Positions 1-6,851 of a stretch of 9,370 nucleotides of DNA are shown here, piece by piece (position 1 is the first letter of the stretch; each line of letters begins with the position of its first letter). Where the stretch lies: NCBI GenBank assembly GCA_014859785.1, contig JACUTP010000063.1, forward strand, positions 1-9,370. Direction: 5' to 3'. The notes under the pieces were generated by a model. It had not been told where the DNA came from. It did no database searches and was given only the letters and a program-made list of their open reading frames with translations. The position numbers were made by a program, and so were the translations under genes. The stretch comes from Candidatus Methanoperedentaceae archaeon (GTDB taxonomy: Archaea; Halobacteriota; Methanosarcinia; Methanosarcinales; Methanoperedenaceae).

Positions 1-8
1 TCCACCAG

Positions 9-33
9 AATATAAAAGAGAGACGTATATAGT
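9..33 (+). promoter_or_regulatory. Promoter elements for the ACT-domain regulator
   Basis: Two TATA-like elements precede the gene: aatataaaa at 9-17 and gtatata near 25-31. The first would place a start site near base 40 and give a leader of about 19 bases. The second would give a nearly leaderless transcript. There is no clear SD sequence before the ATG at 59. This was assigned by eye from the usual archaeal TATA-to-start spacing of about 26 bases. Confidence 0.45.
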
Positions 34-58
34 AGGTACAACAATTATTCTTTAAACC

Positions 59-562
59 ATGTGGGCAGTTATCAAAGAAAAGTTCAAAAACCATCCGGCA
101 CAGGAAAAAGTCATCCGTTTACTTCTGGAAAGGGGTTTCCGGATAAACGATGAAGGCAGGGTAGTATCAGGTAATATGGAAATCGCCCATACACAAATCG
201 CCAATGAAATCGGGGTTGACAGGCGCGTGGTTGACTCAACCTGTGAGGCTATACTTCAAAATTCCTCCCTGAAACAGATATTCAGGAATGTCCGCACCCT
301 CCCCTTCCTGAAAGACGTTGCTCCTTATCTGGGGCTTGGCGTCATAATTATCACACCGGACGATGCTGCAAGGAAAGGTTTACTCGGAAGCGTGGCAACT
401 GCTGTTTCAGAGCACGGCATTGTAATAAGGCAGGCAGTTTCGGATGACCCATACCTTACGGAAAAACCCAGGCTGACAATAATAACAGAAGGCAGGATTA
501 GCGGTGAACTCATAAATACACTTACAAAGATAAAAGGCGTAAGCAGTGTAACTGTATCCTGA
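59..562 (+). CDS. ACT-domain regulator of amino acid metabolism (COG2150-like)
   Basis: This is a 167-residue protein that resembles the archaeal family annotated as predicted regulators of amino acid metabolism with an ACT domain. Residues 40-65 read like a helix-turn-helix (IAHTQIANEIGVDRRVV), which suggests DNA binding. Residues about 94-166 look like a beta-alpha-beta-beta-alpha-beta ACT fold (GVIIITPDD, GIVIRQAVSDDP, PRLTIITEG), a fold that often binds an amino acid effector. A cytoplasmic, ligand-responsive transcription factor is the likely role, but ligand and targets are unknown. The MWAVIKEKF start matches the family start as I recall it, and a TATA-like element sits upstream. Its stop lies 5 bases from the stop of the convergent gene. 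Confidence 0.75.
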   Translation: MWAVIKEKFKNHPAQEKVIRLLLERGFRINDEGRVVSGNMEIAHTQIANEIGVDRRVVDSTCEAILQNSSLKQIFRNVRTLPFLKDVAPYLGLGVIIITPDDAARKGLLGSVATAVSEHGIVIRQAVSDDPYLTEKPRLTIITEGRISGELINTLTKIKGVSSVTVS

Positions 563-572
563 TATTTTCAGG
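558..572. terminator. Stop-codon hairpin between convergent genes
   Basis: The inverted repeat CCTGA-TATTT-TCAGG has 5-base arms and a 5-base loop. Each arm contains the TGA stop of one of the two convergent genes (560-562 on +, 570-568 on -). It can form the same short hairpin in either transcript. A bidirectional termination or 3'-end role is inferred. The stem is short, so chance is possible. Confidence 0.35.
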
Positions 573-1446
573 CGTGTTCCAGCAGGGTAAACCCGTAGAA
601 TAATTTCGTTTCAATCTCGTTAAGCCCTTCAATATCATCCTTTTGTATGGTAGTCCCCTTTAAAGTGGTTAAAGTACCGTCAACCTTTGCGGTCTCGTGC
701 ATGATAACCGAATCAGCGGCAATTTTACCAAGAACATGGCAGTTCCTGCCGATTTTAACCATTTCCCTTGAAACAAGGTTCCCGTGAACGGTACTTCCTG
801 CGCCAATTGAAATTACCCCGCTTGTCCTTATACTCCCGAACAACACCACATGTTTCCCCATTGCCAGGGAACGGGATACGACATTGCCAGTAATCCTGCA
901 GTTGTTACCTATTACTGCGGATGATGTGGTATTTATCTCAAGGAGGTTTATCCGGGTCTTTCCTGGTATTGTCATGACCCTGTTATAAGAAACCTCTTCA
1001 GAAAACAGCTCTCCCAGTGCCTTTTCGACTTCCTCCTCATTACCCAGGTGCAGAAGTGCCATCAAGTAAAAAAAAATAAACATGATAAACGGAAGCGGGT
1101 TACGTACCACCAGCCATCCTTTTATATCATAACCCTCACTTATTTTGACGTTATTCCCGACATCAAGGTTTCCGGCAGCAGTAAGTTTACCGTTAATCTT
1201 TACAAACTCCCCGAGATAGGCATCTGTTTTTGTCCTGACATCCCCTGTAATCTCGGACCACATATCGATACGGACATCGTTTTCAGAAATAATATTCCCT
1301 TTTACTTTCACGTGTTCCCCTGCGACAATGGTATTGGCAATAAGACCAAAACTCAAATCAGCGTAATTTCCGACAAGTACGTCACCCTCAACCACTATGG
1401 AGTGCTCCTCCATAACAGTGTAATCCGGGATTAGCAGTCCATCCAT
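568..1446 (-). CDS. Polymer-forming (bactofilin-like) beta-helix protein with a central membrane segment
   Basis: This 292-residue protein is dominated by short repeats of the left-handed or bactofilin beta-helix type. These include IVVEGDVLVG, VKVKGNIISE, EITGDVRTK and VKINGKLTA (about 17-105), and AVIGNNCRITGNVV, VVLFGSIRTSG and STVHGNLVS (about 177-265). A hydrophobic stretch at about 117-134 (PLPFIMFIFFYLMALLHL) splits the repeats and looks like a membrane anchor. The family is often annotated as polymer-forming cytoskeletal protein. An acyltransferase hexapeptide protein is the alternative, but no catalytic His pattern is evident. The role is probably structural, at or near the membrane. 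The start at 1446 has only a weak AGGAA directly before it. Confidence 0.65.
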   Translation of the reverse strand: MDGLLIPDYTVMEEHSIVVEGDVLVGNYADLSFGLIANTIVAGEHVKVKGNIISENDVRIDMWSEITGDVRTKTDAYLGEFVKINGKLTAAGNLDVGNNVKISEGYDIKGWLVVRNPLPFIMFIFFYLMALLHLGNEEEVEKALGELFSEEVSYNRVMTIPGKTRINLLEINTTSSAVIGNNCRITGNVVSRSLAMGKHVVLFGSIRTSGVISIGAGSTVHGNLVSREMVKIGRNCHVLGKIAADSVIMHETAKVDGTLTTLKGTTIQKDDIEGLNEIETKLFYGFTLLEHA

Positions 1447-1528
1447 TTCCTGGGGAATTGTTATACCTCACATCCTAATAGTTACAGGGTATCATAAATC
1501 TTAATATCAACAAACCTAATAAACTGTT
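1447..1528. promoter_or_regulatory. Divergent promoter region, beta-helix gene and CooT-family gene
   Basis: These 82 bases separate two divergent starts. An AT-rich core, ataaatcttaatat at 1494-1507, lies 22-35 bases before the CooT-family ATG at 1529, the right distance for a leaderless or near-leaderless transcript on +. The same core, read on -, would allow a leader of about 25 bases for the gene starting at 1446. One shared core serving both directions is inferred. Confidence 0.4.
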
Positions 1529-1702
1529 ATGTGCGAACTCAAGGTTATTTTCAAAGGAAACATTATAATGGAAGATGTAGTACGTATCACGGCAGAAGAT
1601 GGTTCTATCATTCTCCAGGATATGCTGGGCGATGTTAAGACTGTTTCGGGTAAGATAGCAGATGTTAATTTGGCAAAACAGGAAGCTATAATAGCAGGCT
1701 GA
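1529..1702 (+). CDS. CooT-family small nickel-binding protein
   Basis: A 57-residue ORF begins MCELKVIFKGN and ends LAKQEAIIAG before TGA. The MCE start followed by a short all-beta sequence with I(T)AEDG and LGDVKTVSGKIADVNL is the pattern of the CooT family (PF10133, formerly listed as predicted RNA-binding). In Rhodospirillum rubrum, CooT Cys2 is the nickel ligand of a homodimer linked to carbon monoxide dehydrogenase maturation. Cys2 is present here. Family membership does not prove a CODH role in this organism. There is no SD sequence, and a TATA-like core 22-35 bases upstream suggests leaderless translation. gap follows after 27 bases, so the two are probably cotranscribed. Confidence 0.72.
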   Translation: MCELKVIFKGNIIMEDVVRITAEDGSIILQDMLGDVKTVSGKIADVNLAKQEAIIAG

Positions 1703-1715
1703 ATAATTTTGTTTC

Positions 1716-1722
1716 AAGGAGA
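1716..1722 (+). promoter_or_regulatory. Ribosome binding site of gap
   Basis: AAGGAGA lies 7 bases before the ATG at 1730. It fixes this start and fits translation of gap as the second cistron behind the CooT-family gene. Confidence 0.6.
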
Positions 1723-1729
1723 CTGAAAG

Positions 1730-2749
1730 ATGAAAGCAAAAGTTGCAATAAATGGATATGGAACTATAGGGAAACGTGTTGCAGATGCGGTATCTGCCCA
1801 GGATGACATGGAAATCGTAGGTGTAGTAAAAACAAGACCCAGTTTTGAAGCCCGTATTGCAGCAGGGAAAGGATATGACGTTTACGTTAACTCAAAAGAG
1901 AACATTGACTCATTTAATAAATCAGGTATGGAAGTCAGGGGAACAATTGATGAGCTTCTTGATAAAGCCGACATTGTTGTTGACGCAACACCTGGTAATC
2001 TTGGTGAGGAATACAAGAAACTCTATCAAAAACACCGGGTAAAGGCTATGTGGCAGGGAGGCGAAGACCACGCGCTTGCAGGTTTTTCGTTCAATTCCGA
2101 GGCAAATTACGAAGATGCGCTCGGACTTGATTTTGCAAGGATTGTATCGTGCAATACAACAGGACTTATAAGGGTGTTGTATCCTCTTGATAAAAAGTAC
2201 GGAATCAGGAAAGCCAGGGTTACCCTGATGAGGAGAGCCGCAGACCCGGGAGATATTAAAAAAGGCCCAATAAATGCTCTGGTGCCTGACCCTGTTAAAC
2301 TCCCCTCCCATCACGGACCTGATGTTAATTCGATTCTTCCCGATATAGATATTACATCGGTGGGTGTAAAAACATCAACCACGCTCATGCATCTTCATGC
2401 AGTTAATATCGAGTTAAAAGAAACATGCAGTGAGGATGATGTCATAAGCTTACTCGGGGAAAGACCCCGTATCATGCTTATCAACAGCAAAGACGGCATC
2501 AAGTCCACAGCCCAGGTAATGGAACTTGCAAAGGATATGGGGCGACCCAGGGGGGATATATGGGAAAACATTGTCTGGAAAGATTCCGTATCATTCGACA
2601 GGGGAGAACTGTATCTTTTCCAGGCGATACACCAGGAATCTGATGTGGTTCCTGAGAATGTGGATGCTATCAGGGCAATGCTCGGACTTGAAGCGGACGG
2701 GGGAAAATCAATACTGAAAACGAATAAGGCTCTTGGTATTACAGCGTAA
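1730..2749 (+). CDS. gap: Archaeal-type glyceraldehyde-3-phosphate dehydrogenase (phosphorylating)
   Basis: This cytoplasmic enzyme interconverts glyceraldehyde-3-phosphate and 1,3-bisphosphoglycerate with NAD(P); in methanogens it mainly serves gluconeogenesis. The 339 residues match the usual archaeal length. Visible marks are the N-terminal Rossmann motif INGYGTIGKRVA (8-19), the catalytic cysteine in SCNTTGLIR (Cys141), and the MHLHAVN segment (220-226) that should carry the catalytic His. MRRAADPGDIKKGPINAL (167-184) and the C-terminal ENIVWKDSV (279-287) also fit the archaeal family. It appears intact. An AAGGAGA ribosome binding site supports the start. It lies 27 bases behind the CooT-family gene, an unexplained but probably cotranscribed pairing. 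Confidence 0.95.
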   Translation: MKAKVAINGYGTIGKRVADAVSAQDDMEIVGVVKTRPSFEARIAAGKGYDVYVNSKENIDSFNKSGMEVRGTIDELLDKADIVVDATPGNLGEEYKKLYQKHRVKAMWQGGEDHALAGFSFNSEANYEDALGLDFARIVSCNTTGLIRVLYPLDKKYGIRKARVTLMRRAADPGDIKKGPINALVPDPVKLPSHHGPDVNSILPDIDITSVGVKTSTTLMHLHAVNIELKETCSEDDVISLLGERPRIMLINSKDGIKSTAQVMELAKDMGRPRGDIWENIVWKDSVSFDRGELYLFQAIHQESDVVPENVDAIRAMLGLEADGGKSILKTNKALGITA

Positions 2750-2763
2750 AATTTATCAAGGGT

Positions 2764-2780
2764 TATGTATATTATACATA
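2764..2780. repeat. 17-base near-perfect palindrome before the propeller gene
   Basis: The sequence tatgtata-t-tatacata has perfect 8-base arms around one central base. It ends 7 bases before the ATG at 2788. It could be an operator for a dimeric regulator or overlap the start site; an AT-rich candidate TATA (aaaatttat, 2748-2756) lies just upstream. The half-site ttatgtata recurs at 6631-6639 before argH. Function is inferred only. Confidence 0.4.
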
Positions 2781-2787
2781 GTGTTTT

Positions 2788-3924
2788 ATGAAAGTTGTGC
2801 CAATAATATTTTGCCTTGTTATTTTTTTAATGTTTCCAGTTACTTCATCCGCCGATTTTACAGTTGAAAGGACATCAGTCATTAAAGAGGATACGGGCAT
2901 ATGGAGTCCTGCATGGGATCCTGATGGTGAATCAATTGCTTATGTTGCGTACGATGAGTCAAGGAACCAGCAGGTTTTCACGATTGGTATTGATGGATCA
3001 GGTAAAATGCGTATTACTGATAACGCTGCCAGGAAATGGGGTGTTGCATGGCTGGAGGGGGGTATAACATATCTTTCATACGATACAGACGGGCTGCAGA
3101 AAATTTTCATAACCCAGCCAGACGGCACAGGCACAAGGAAATTACTTGATGAGAAAATGCGGCAGGGAAAAGAAGATAAAGATTACCCGCCGGTGTTTGG
3201 TGAAGTTTCAGAAAACAGGGTAACTGGTAAAATATTGTTCACCTCATATGATGAAAATAATAACGAGAAAATCTATGAAATAAACATCGATGGAACAGGC
3301 AAGAAACAGGTAATTGATGATGATAAACGGCAGTGGGACCCTGATTGGAACCCTGATGGAACATCGTTTGCATACGTTTCATATGATGACAGTAACAATA
3401 TACAGCTTTTTACTGCAAATGCAAACGGGACAGGCAAGAAGCAGATAACGTTTGATGATGTTAAAAAACACGACCCGAACTGGGGTCATGACGGGATATT
3501 ATTTGTTTCATTCGAGGACAGGTTTGCAAGTGGTGATAAATTATACATCATAAACCCCGACGGGACAGGCATGAAACCTGCCATAGAAGACGGATTCAAA
3601 CAGAAAAACCCAAGATGGAGTAATGACGGTACGAAAGTACTCTATGAGGATATAGACCTGGCAGGCAACAAGCAAATCAAAATACTGTATCTTCAAAAAC
3701 CGGAAGTTATACAGACTCCTGTTGTCACGCCAGATGTTACTGCTGATGTTTCAGTTACTCCCGGTGATGTTGAACAGACACCATCCGGAAAAGAGGAACT
3801 ACCTGAAGAAGATGCAGGGAATAATTTAATGGAAATCCTGTTTACGATGTTCCTGGTCATTACTGTAATTATCCTTGCAATGATGGCGATATTGCTGATT
3901 TCTGATTTATTTACTAAAAAATAA
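2788..3924 (+). CDS. Secreted, membrane-anchored TolB/PD40-type beta-propeller protein
   Basis: The protein has 378 residues. Residues 1-22 form a signal peptide (MKVV, a hydrophobic core, then TSSA-DF). Residues about 35-300 hold five clear WD40-like (PD40/TolB) repeats. Each has a W-x-PDG-like strand (40-47, 183-191, 229-235, 275-281, and a weaker one near 87) and a DG[ST]G-K turn (69, 112, 168, 213, 258). A final partial blade could close a six-bladed ring. A Pro/Thr/acidic stalk (306-345) is followed by one membrane segment (349-373) and a DLFTKK tail. The propeller should face outside and may bind a ligand or a protein partner; none can be named. The tail resembles a sorting signal in layout but lacks PGF or PEF. 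There is no SD sequence. Confidence 0.75.
   Translation: MKVVPIIFCLVIFLMFPVTSSADFTVERTSVIKEDTGIWSPAWDPDGESIAYVAYDESRNQQVFTIGIDGSGKMRITDNAARKWGVAWLEGGITYLSYDTDGLQKIFITQPDGTGTRKLLDEKMRQGKEDKDYPPVFGEVSENRVTGKILFTSYDENNNEKIYEINIDGTGKKQVIDDDKRQWDPDWNPDGTSFAYVSYDDSNNIQLFTANANGTGKKQITFDDVKKHDPNWGHDGILFVSFEDRFASGDKLYIINPDGTGMKPAIEDGFKQKNPRWSNDGTKVLYEDIDLAGNKQIKILYLQKPEVIQTPVVTPDVTADVSVTPGDVEQTPSGKEELPEEDAGNNLMEILFTMFLVITVIILAMMAILLISDLFTKK
3916..3921 (-). terminator. Oligo-T terminator candidate for the CorA-type gene
   Basis: Read on the - strand, a run of six T begins 4 bases after the transporter stop, followed by AT-rich sequence. Archaeal RNA polymerase commonly stops at such runs. The run lies inside the last codons of the convergent propeller gene. 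Confidence 0.45.
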
Positions 3925-5043
3925 TCATTCTACCCTGAGCAGTCCTTTCTTATTTACCCACCGGTAGGCTATCCATGTCGAAATAATTGTTGAGAGAATC
4001 ATCAAAACCGTGAACCAGCCCCTGTCCTGAATTGTCAGGTCGTAAGCCGGGCTGCTGAAAATGGTGGCAAGTGTATTCGGTACCATCACGGCAGTGCCGA
4101 GGAGGGTAAGCCAGCCCACAACAAGTGCGAGACGGTTGTTCAGCACCTGCAGCTGGTTATTGTATATACTCTGCAGAACTTCAAGACCCGTTGCCAGTAC
4201 AGTGGACATATGCTCACTGAGGGCAATATGCCTGTTGACATCATCCGAAAGTATCCCCACACGTGCAAGTAATTTCTGGCTGTCCGTCATAAGTTCTGCA
4301 TCCCCGTGCCTCAGTGAATTTACAACGTCAAGAGTTGCCCATAGAGTATCCAGGTAACTGATAAGGGCGTGTTTCATGTTATAAATCTCAGGAGCAATCA
4401 TGTCCCTCGGGGTCATGGGATCCATCAGGATTTTGCTGAGTTCGTCTCCCCTGACCTGAATTTTTCGCAAATGGTCAAAATTCCTGTTTATATTAACGTC
4501 AATAATCCTTGTAAGTATAATTGTTAATTTATCCTGTTGTATGATGTTGGTTTTGATTTTCCTCATAAAGGCATCTGCATAACGCGAAAAACGGATAAGG
4601 CGGTCAACTTTTTCATCGTGGATGGTAAGAATCAGGTCTTTACGTATAAGGATTAGTATGGGATTGGAATGTACCTCGAATTCATCAACAGTAACTGCAG
4701 GAAGCATCAACCCGAGTTCATTATCCCTGTCTTCATAGGCAGCAAGGTATTCCGAGAGAATGGTTGGTACGAGGGATGAACTGAAACCAAGGGACATTGC
4801 AATGATTTCCGCATCTTTTTTTATATCCCTGACCTGGAAATTCAGCCATGCTACAGAAGCTTCTTTCAGTACAGGTATGAATTCATGGGGGTTTGTTCCT
4901 GTAAGTTTCACCGGTCTTCCGCCGTCGGCAGGAAGCGACACGCAAAAGCCATGGAGGGGATTATCATCTTGCCCCGGAACAGTATGAATTTCCATCACCT
5001 CCCCTTTAATCGGTTCATTCCCGGCAGAATCGTTCCCGTCCAT
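3925..5043 (-). CDS. CorA-type divalent cation transporter, VPN variant
   Basis: This 372-residue protein has the layout of CorA magnesium transporters: a soluble N-terminal domain (about 1-200), a long helical region (about 200-300, ending SIYNNQLQVLNNRLA), and two C-terminal membrane helices (about 304-328 and 343-361) before a basic tail (RWVNKKGLLRVE). The usual GMN selectivity motif after the first helix is VPN here (321-323, in MVPNTLATIFSSP). I place it in a divergent CorA branch; the ion is uncertain. AGAGGT (5052-5047) lies 3 bases before this ATG, a tight spacing. The in-frame ATG at 4995 overlaps a strong SD-like GGAGGTGA and so is an unlikely start. It lies 78 bases downstream of argH on the same strand. 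Confidence 0.75.
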   Translation of the reverse strand: MDGNDSAGNEPIKGEVMEIHTVPGQDDNPLHGFCVSLPADGGRPVKLTGTNPHEFIPVLKEASVAWLNFQVRDIKKDAEIIAMSLGFSSSLVPTILSEYLAAYEDRDNELGLMLPAVTVDEFEVHSNPILILIRKDLILTIHDEKVDRLIRFSRYADAFMRKIKTNIIQQDKLTIILTRIIDVNINRNFDHLRKIQVRGDELSKILMDPMTPRDMIAPEIYNMKHALISYLDTLWATLDVVNSLRHGDAELMTDSQKLLARVGILSDDVNRHIALSEHMSTVLATGLEVLQSIYNNQLQVLNNRLALVVGWLTLLGTAVMVPNTLATIFSSPAYDLTIQDRGWFTVLMILSTIISTWIAYRWVNKKGLLRVE

Positions 5044-5121
5044 ATTACCTCTATATACTAAATACCGCTTGAAGGCTTCATTTACTATTTAATGTTTCGA
5101 TTTTACTTTAAAAACTTGATT
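5044..5121 (-). promoter_or_regulatory. argH to CorA spacer with oligo-T and possible promoter
   Basis: Just after the argH stop, a run of five T on the - strand (5114-5110) may end argH transcripts. Farther on, an AT-rich cattaaatagtaaatg (about 5095-5080, read on -) is a candidate TATA element that would give the transporter a leader of roughly 18 bases. Readthrough from argH is equally possible. Confidence 0.3.
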
Positions 5122-6615
5122 TTAACATGAATACTGCTGGCATGCCTTTCCAAGTTTTCCGGATGCTTTATCTATTTTCCTTTCTATCTTCCTGATATCA
5201 CGTTTTATGCCGGCAAGCTCTTTTTTAATTACCGTTACCTGGCGTCTGGTCTCATCCGGCGCGGTGCCGCCTGTAACATGCCGTTTCTTTATATTACCCA
5301 CAGGATCAAGAGCGTTCATGATACTTTTTATGGAAAGTCCCATGTCGCTTAATTTTTTCCCGGTTATTTCAATCGAGAGTTTGTCAAGGTCAGAAAGAGC
5401 AGGTTCATGTCCTGTCCTGGCAACGGCACCAACAATATGGTGTGCCGTCCTGAAAGGTATGCCTGTATCCCTGACAATTGTATCTGCAAGCTCGGTTGCT
5501 GTGGTGAACCCGGAAACGGATGATTTTTTCATCCGGTTTTTCCTGAATTTCGCTGTCCTTACCATGCCTTCAGCCATACGCACACATGACCTTGCCGTAT
5601 CAGTGGCACGCCAGAGATGATGTGTTGCTTCCTGGAGGTCGCGGTTGTAGCTGTACGGCAGAGCCTTGCAAATTGCCAGTACAGACATAAGAGCGCCGTG
5701 GACCGTCCCGGTTTTACCCCGCATGAGTTCTGCCACATCGGGGTTTTTCTTCTGGGGCATAATAGATGATGTGGAGGTATAACTGTCGTCAAGTTCAATA
5801 AAATCGAACTCAGAAGAACTCCACAGGATGAACTCTTCAGCAAGCCGGCTCAGGTCTGTCATGAGGTTTGCGTAACAACCAAGGCTTTCAATCATGAAAT
5901 CGCGCGTGCTTACAGCGTCCATGGAATTCCCAAGGGGTGAGTCAAACCCGAGGAGTTCAGTGGTTCGCTTCCTGTTTATGGGAAAGCCCGTGGAGGCAAA
6001 GGCTGCTGCACCGAGCGGGTTCTGGTTGGTACGTCCGTAAACGCCTTCTATTCGTCCAAGGTCACGGAGGAATGCATTTGAATGGGCAAGAAGATGGTGG
6101 GCAAGCGTTGTGGGCTGTGCATGCTGGGTATGGGTGTAGCCAGGCATCAGTGTTTCATGATGCTTCGAGGCTGTTTTTATCATGGTATTGATGAGGGCGT
6201 GGATTTCACCCATTATATTTATTAGTTCATCCCTGAGCGTTAACCTTATGCATGCTGCCACCTCGTCATTCCTTGACCGCCCTGAGTGCATCCTCCCCCC
6301 GGTATCCTCACCCACAAGTTCTATAAGTCTTGCTTCAAGGGCTATGTGGACGTCTTCGTATGAAGTATCGAGTTTTCCGATTCCTTCGTTCTTGATTTTA
6401 TCAAGACCCCTGAGGATTGCCGAGCAGTCACTGTTGTTGATTATGTCCTGCTCTTTCAGCATTACAACATGTGCCCTGTCCACATCAATATCGGCATCGA
6501 ATATCCGTTTGTCAGCATCCATTGATGATGTGAAGTTCATGATATCCTCATCCTGTCCTGCAGACAGCCGCCCTCGTCTCAATATATTCATAACAGCACT
6601 CTTATTTAATTTCAT
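5122..6615 (-). CDS. argH: Argininosuccinate lyase
   Basis: This is the last enzyme of arginine synthesis: it splits argininosuccinate into arginine and fumarate, as a cytoplasmic homotetramer in the family. All signature blocks are present in the 497 residues: MHSGRSRNDEVA (109-120), THTQHAQPTT (161-170, catalytic His region), and the mobile loop with catalytic Ser, SSIMPQKKNPD (283-293). A charged helical tail (about 463-490) ends the protein. Alternative start: the ATG at 6591 (489 residues, MNILRRGRLS) matches the family start better. A TATA-like ttatacata (6640-6632, read on -) would then give a leader near 19 bases, whereas it is too close to serve the ATG at 6615. I slightly favour 6591. 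Confidence 0.95.
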   Translation of the reverse strand: MKLNKSAVMNILRRGRLSAGQDEDIMNFTSSMDADKRIFDADIDVDRAHVVMLKEQDIINNSDCSAILRGLDKIKNEGIGKLDTSYEDVHIALEARLIELVGEDTGGRMHSGRSRNDEVAACIRLTLRDELINIMGEIHALINTMIKTASKHHETLMPGYTHTQHAQPTTLAHHLLAHSNAFLRDLGRIEGVYGRTNQNPLGAAAFASTGFPINRKRTTELLGFDSPLGNSMDAVSTRDFMIESLGCYANLMTDLSRLAEEFILWSSSEFDFIELDDSYTSTSSIMPQKKNPDVAELMRGKTGTVHGALMSVLAICKALPYSYNRDLQEATHHLWRATDTARSCVRMAEGMVRTAKFRKNRMKKSSVSGFTTATELADTIVRDTGIPFRTAHHIVGAVARTGHEPALSDLDKLSIEITGKKLSDMGLSIKSIMNALDPVGNIKKRHVTGGTAPDETRRQVTVIKKELAGIKRDIRKIERKIDKASGKLGKACQQYSC

Positions 6616-6851
6616 CAGTTATAAACCTAGTTATGTATAACCACTGCCAACCGCTACCATGAGGTCTATAATATGTAATATCCGCAACTTTTTACAGCCG
6701 GTAGGTCCGGGGTGAGTTTTTATATGCGGAATGAGAATAATGTCTTAACAGGAAATAACTAAAAAACCGTCTTAAAATTTTAATAATATTTCATTCAATC
6801 CTTCCCAAATTATATAATATATACTCTCTCTTATGGAACAAAGGTAATTTT
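6616..6851. promoter_or_regulatory. Divergent intergenic region between argH and artA
   Basis: These 236 bases contain no supportable gene; the only short ORF seen on + (near 6659) has 18 codons. Contents seen: a TATA-like element for argH (ttatacata on -, 6640-6632); a GC-rich CCGG-taggt-CCGG patch at 6698-6710; a second TATA-like tttttatatgc on + at about 6717-6726; a repeated gtcttaa at 6742-6748 and 6769-6775; and the strong AT element before artA. A small RNA from the middle TATA is possible, but I see no folded structure to support it. Confidence 0.45.
6810..6821 (+). promoter_or_regulatory. TATA box of the artA operon
   Basis: TTATATAATATA is the clearest TATA element in the window. 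A start site 25-27 bases downstream falls near 6838-6842, giving a leader of about 10-14 bases. AAAGGT at 6840-6844 or thereabouts is a weak ribosome binding site for the ATG at 6852. Confidence 0.6.

Noticed and set aside
1048..1434. 128-codon open frame on + opposite the beta-helix gene
   Set aside because: It lies fully antisense to a well-supported coding region, and its composition looks like a shadow, with many His, Tyr, Cys and Pro residues and no family pattern.
1475..1717. 80-codon open frame on -
   Set aside because: It overlaps the CooT-family gene in antisense and reads as low-quality sequence rich in Cys, Tyr and Asn. The + strand gene has a family signature.
3291..3570. DNA-level repeats of gg(a/g)acaggcaagaa
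   Set aside because: They encode the DGTGK turns of the propeller blades and are explained by the protein repeats rather than by a separate DNA element.
4993..5002. Perfect SD-like GGAGGTGA on - near the start of the CorA-type gene
   Set aside because: It overlaps the A of the ATG at 4995, so it cannot serve that codon, and no start codon lies 5-9 bases downstream. It is probably coincidental.
5207..5620. 137-codon open frame on + inside argH
   Set aside because: It is antisense to conserved ArgH sequence, rich in Ser, Val and Pro, as is usual for antisense shadows.
6659..6715. Possible 18-residue peptide in the argH-artA spacer
   Set aside because: It has no ribosome site, no recognisable motif and a length expected by chance.
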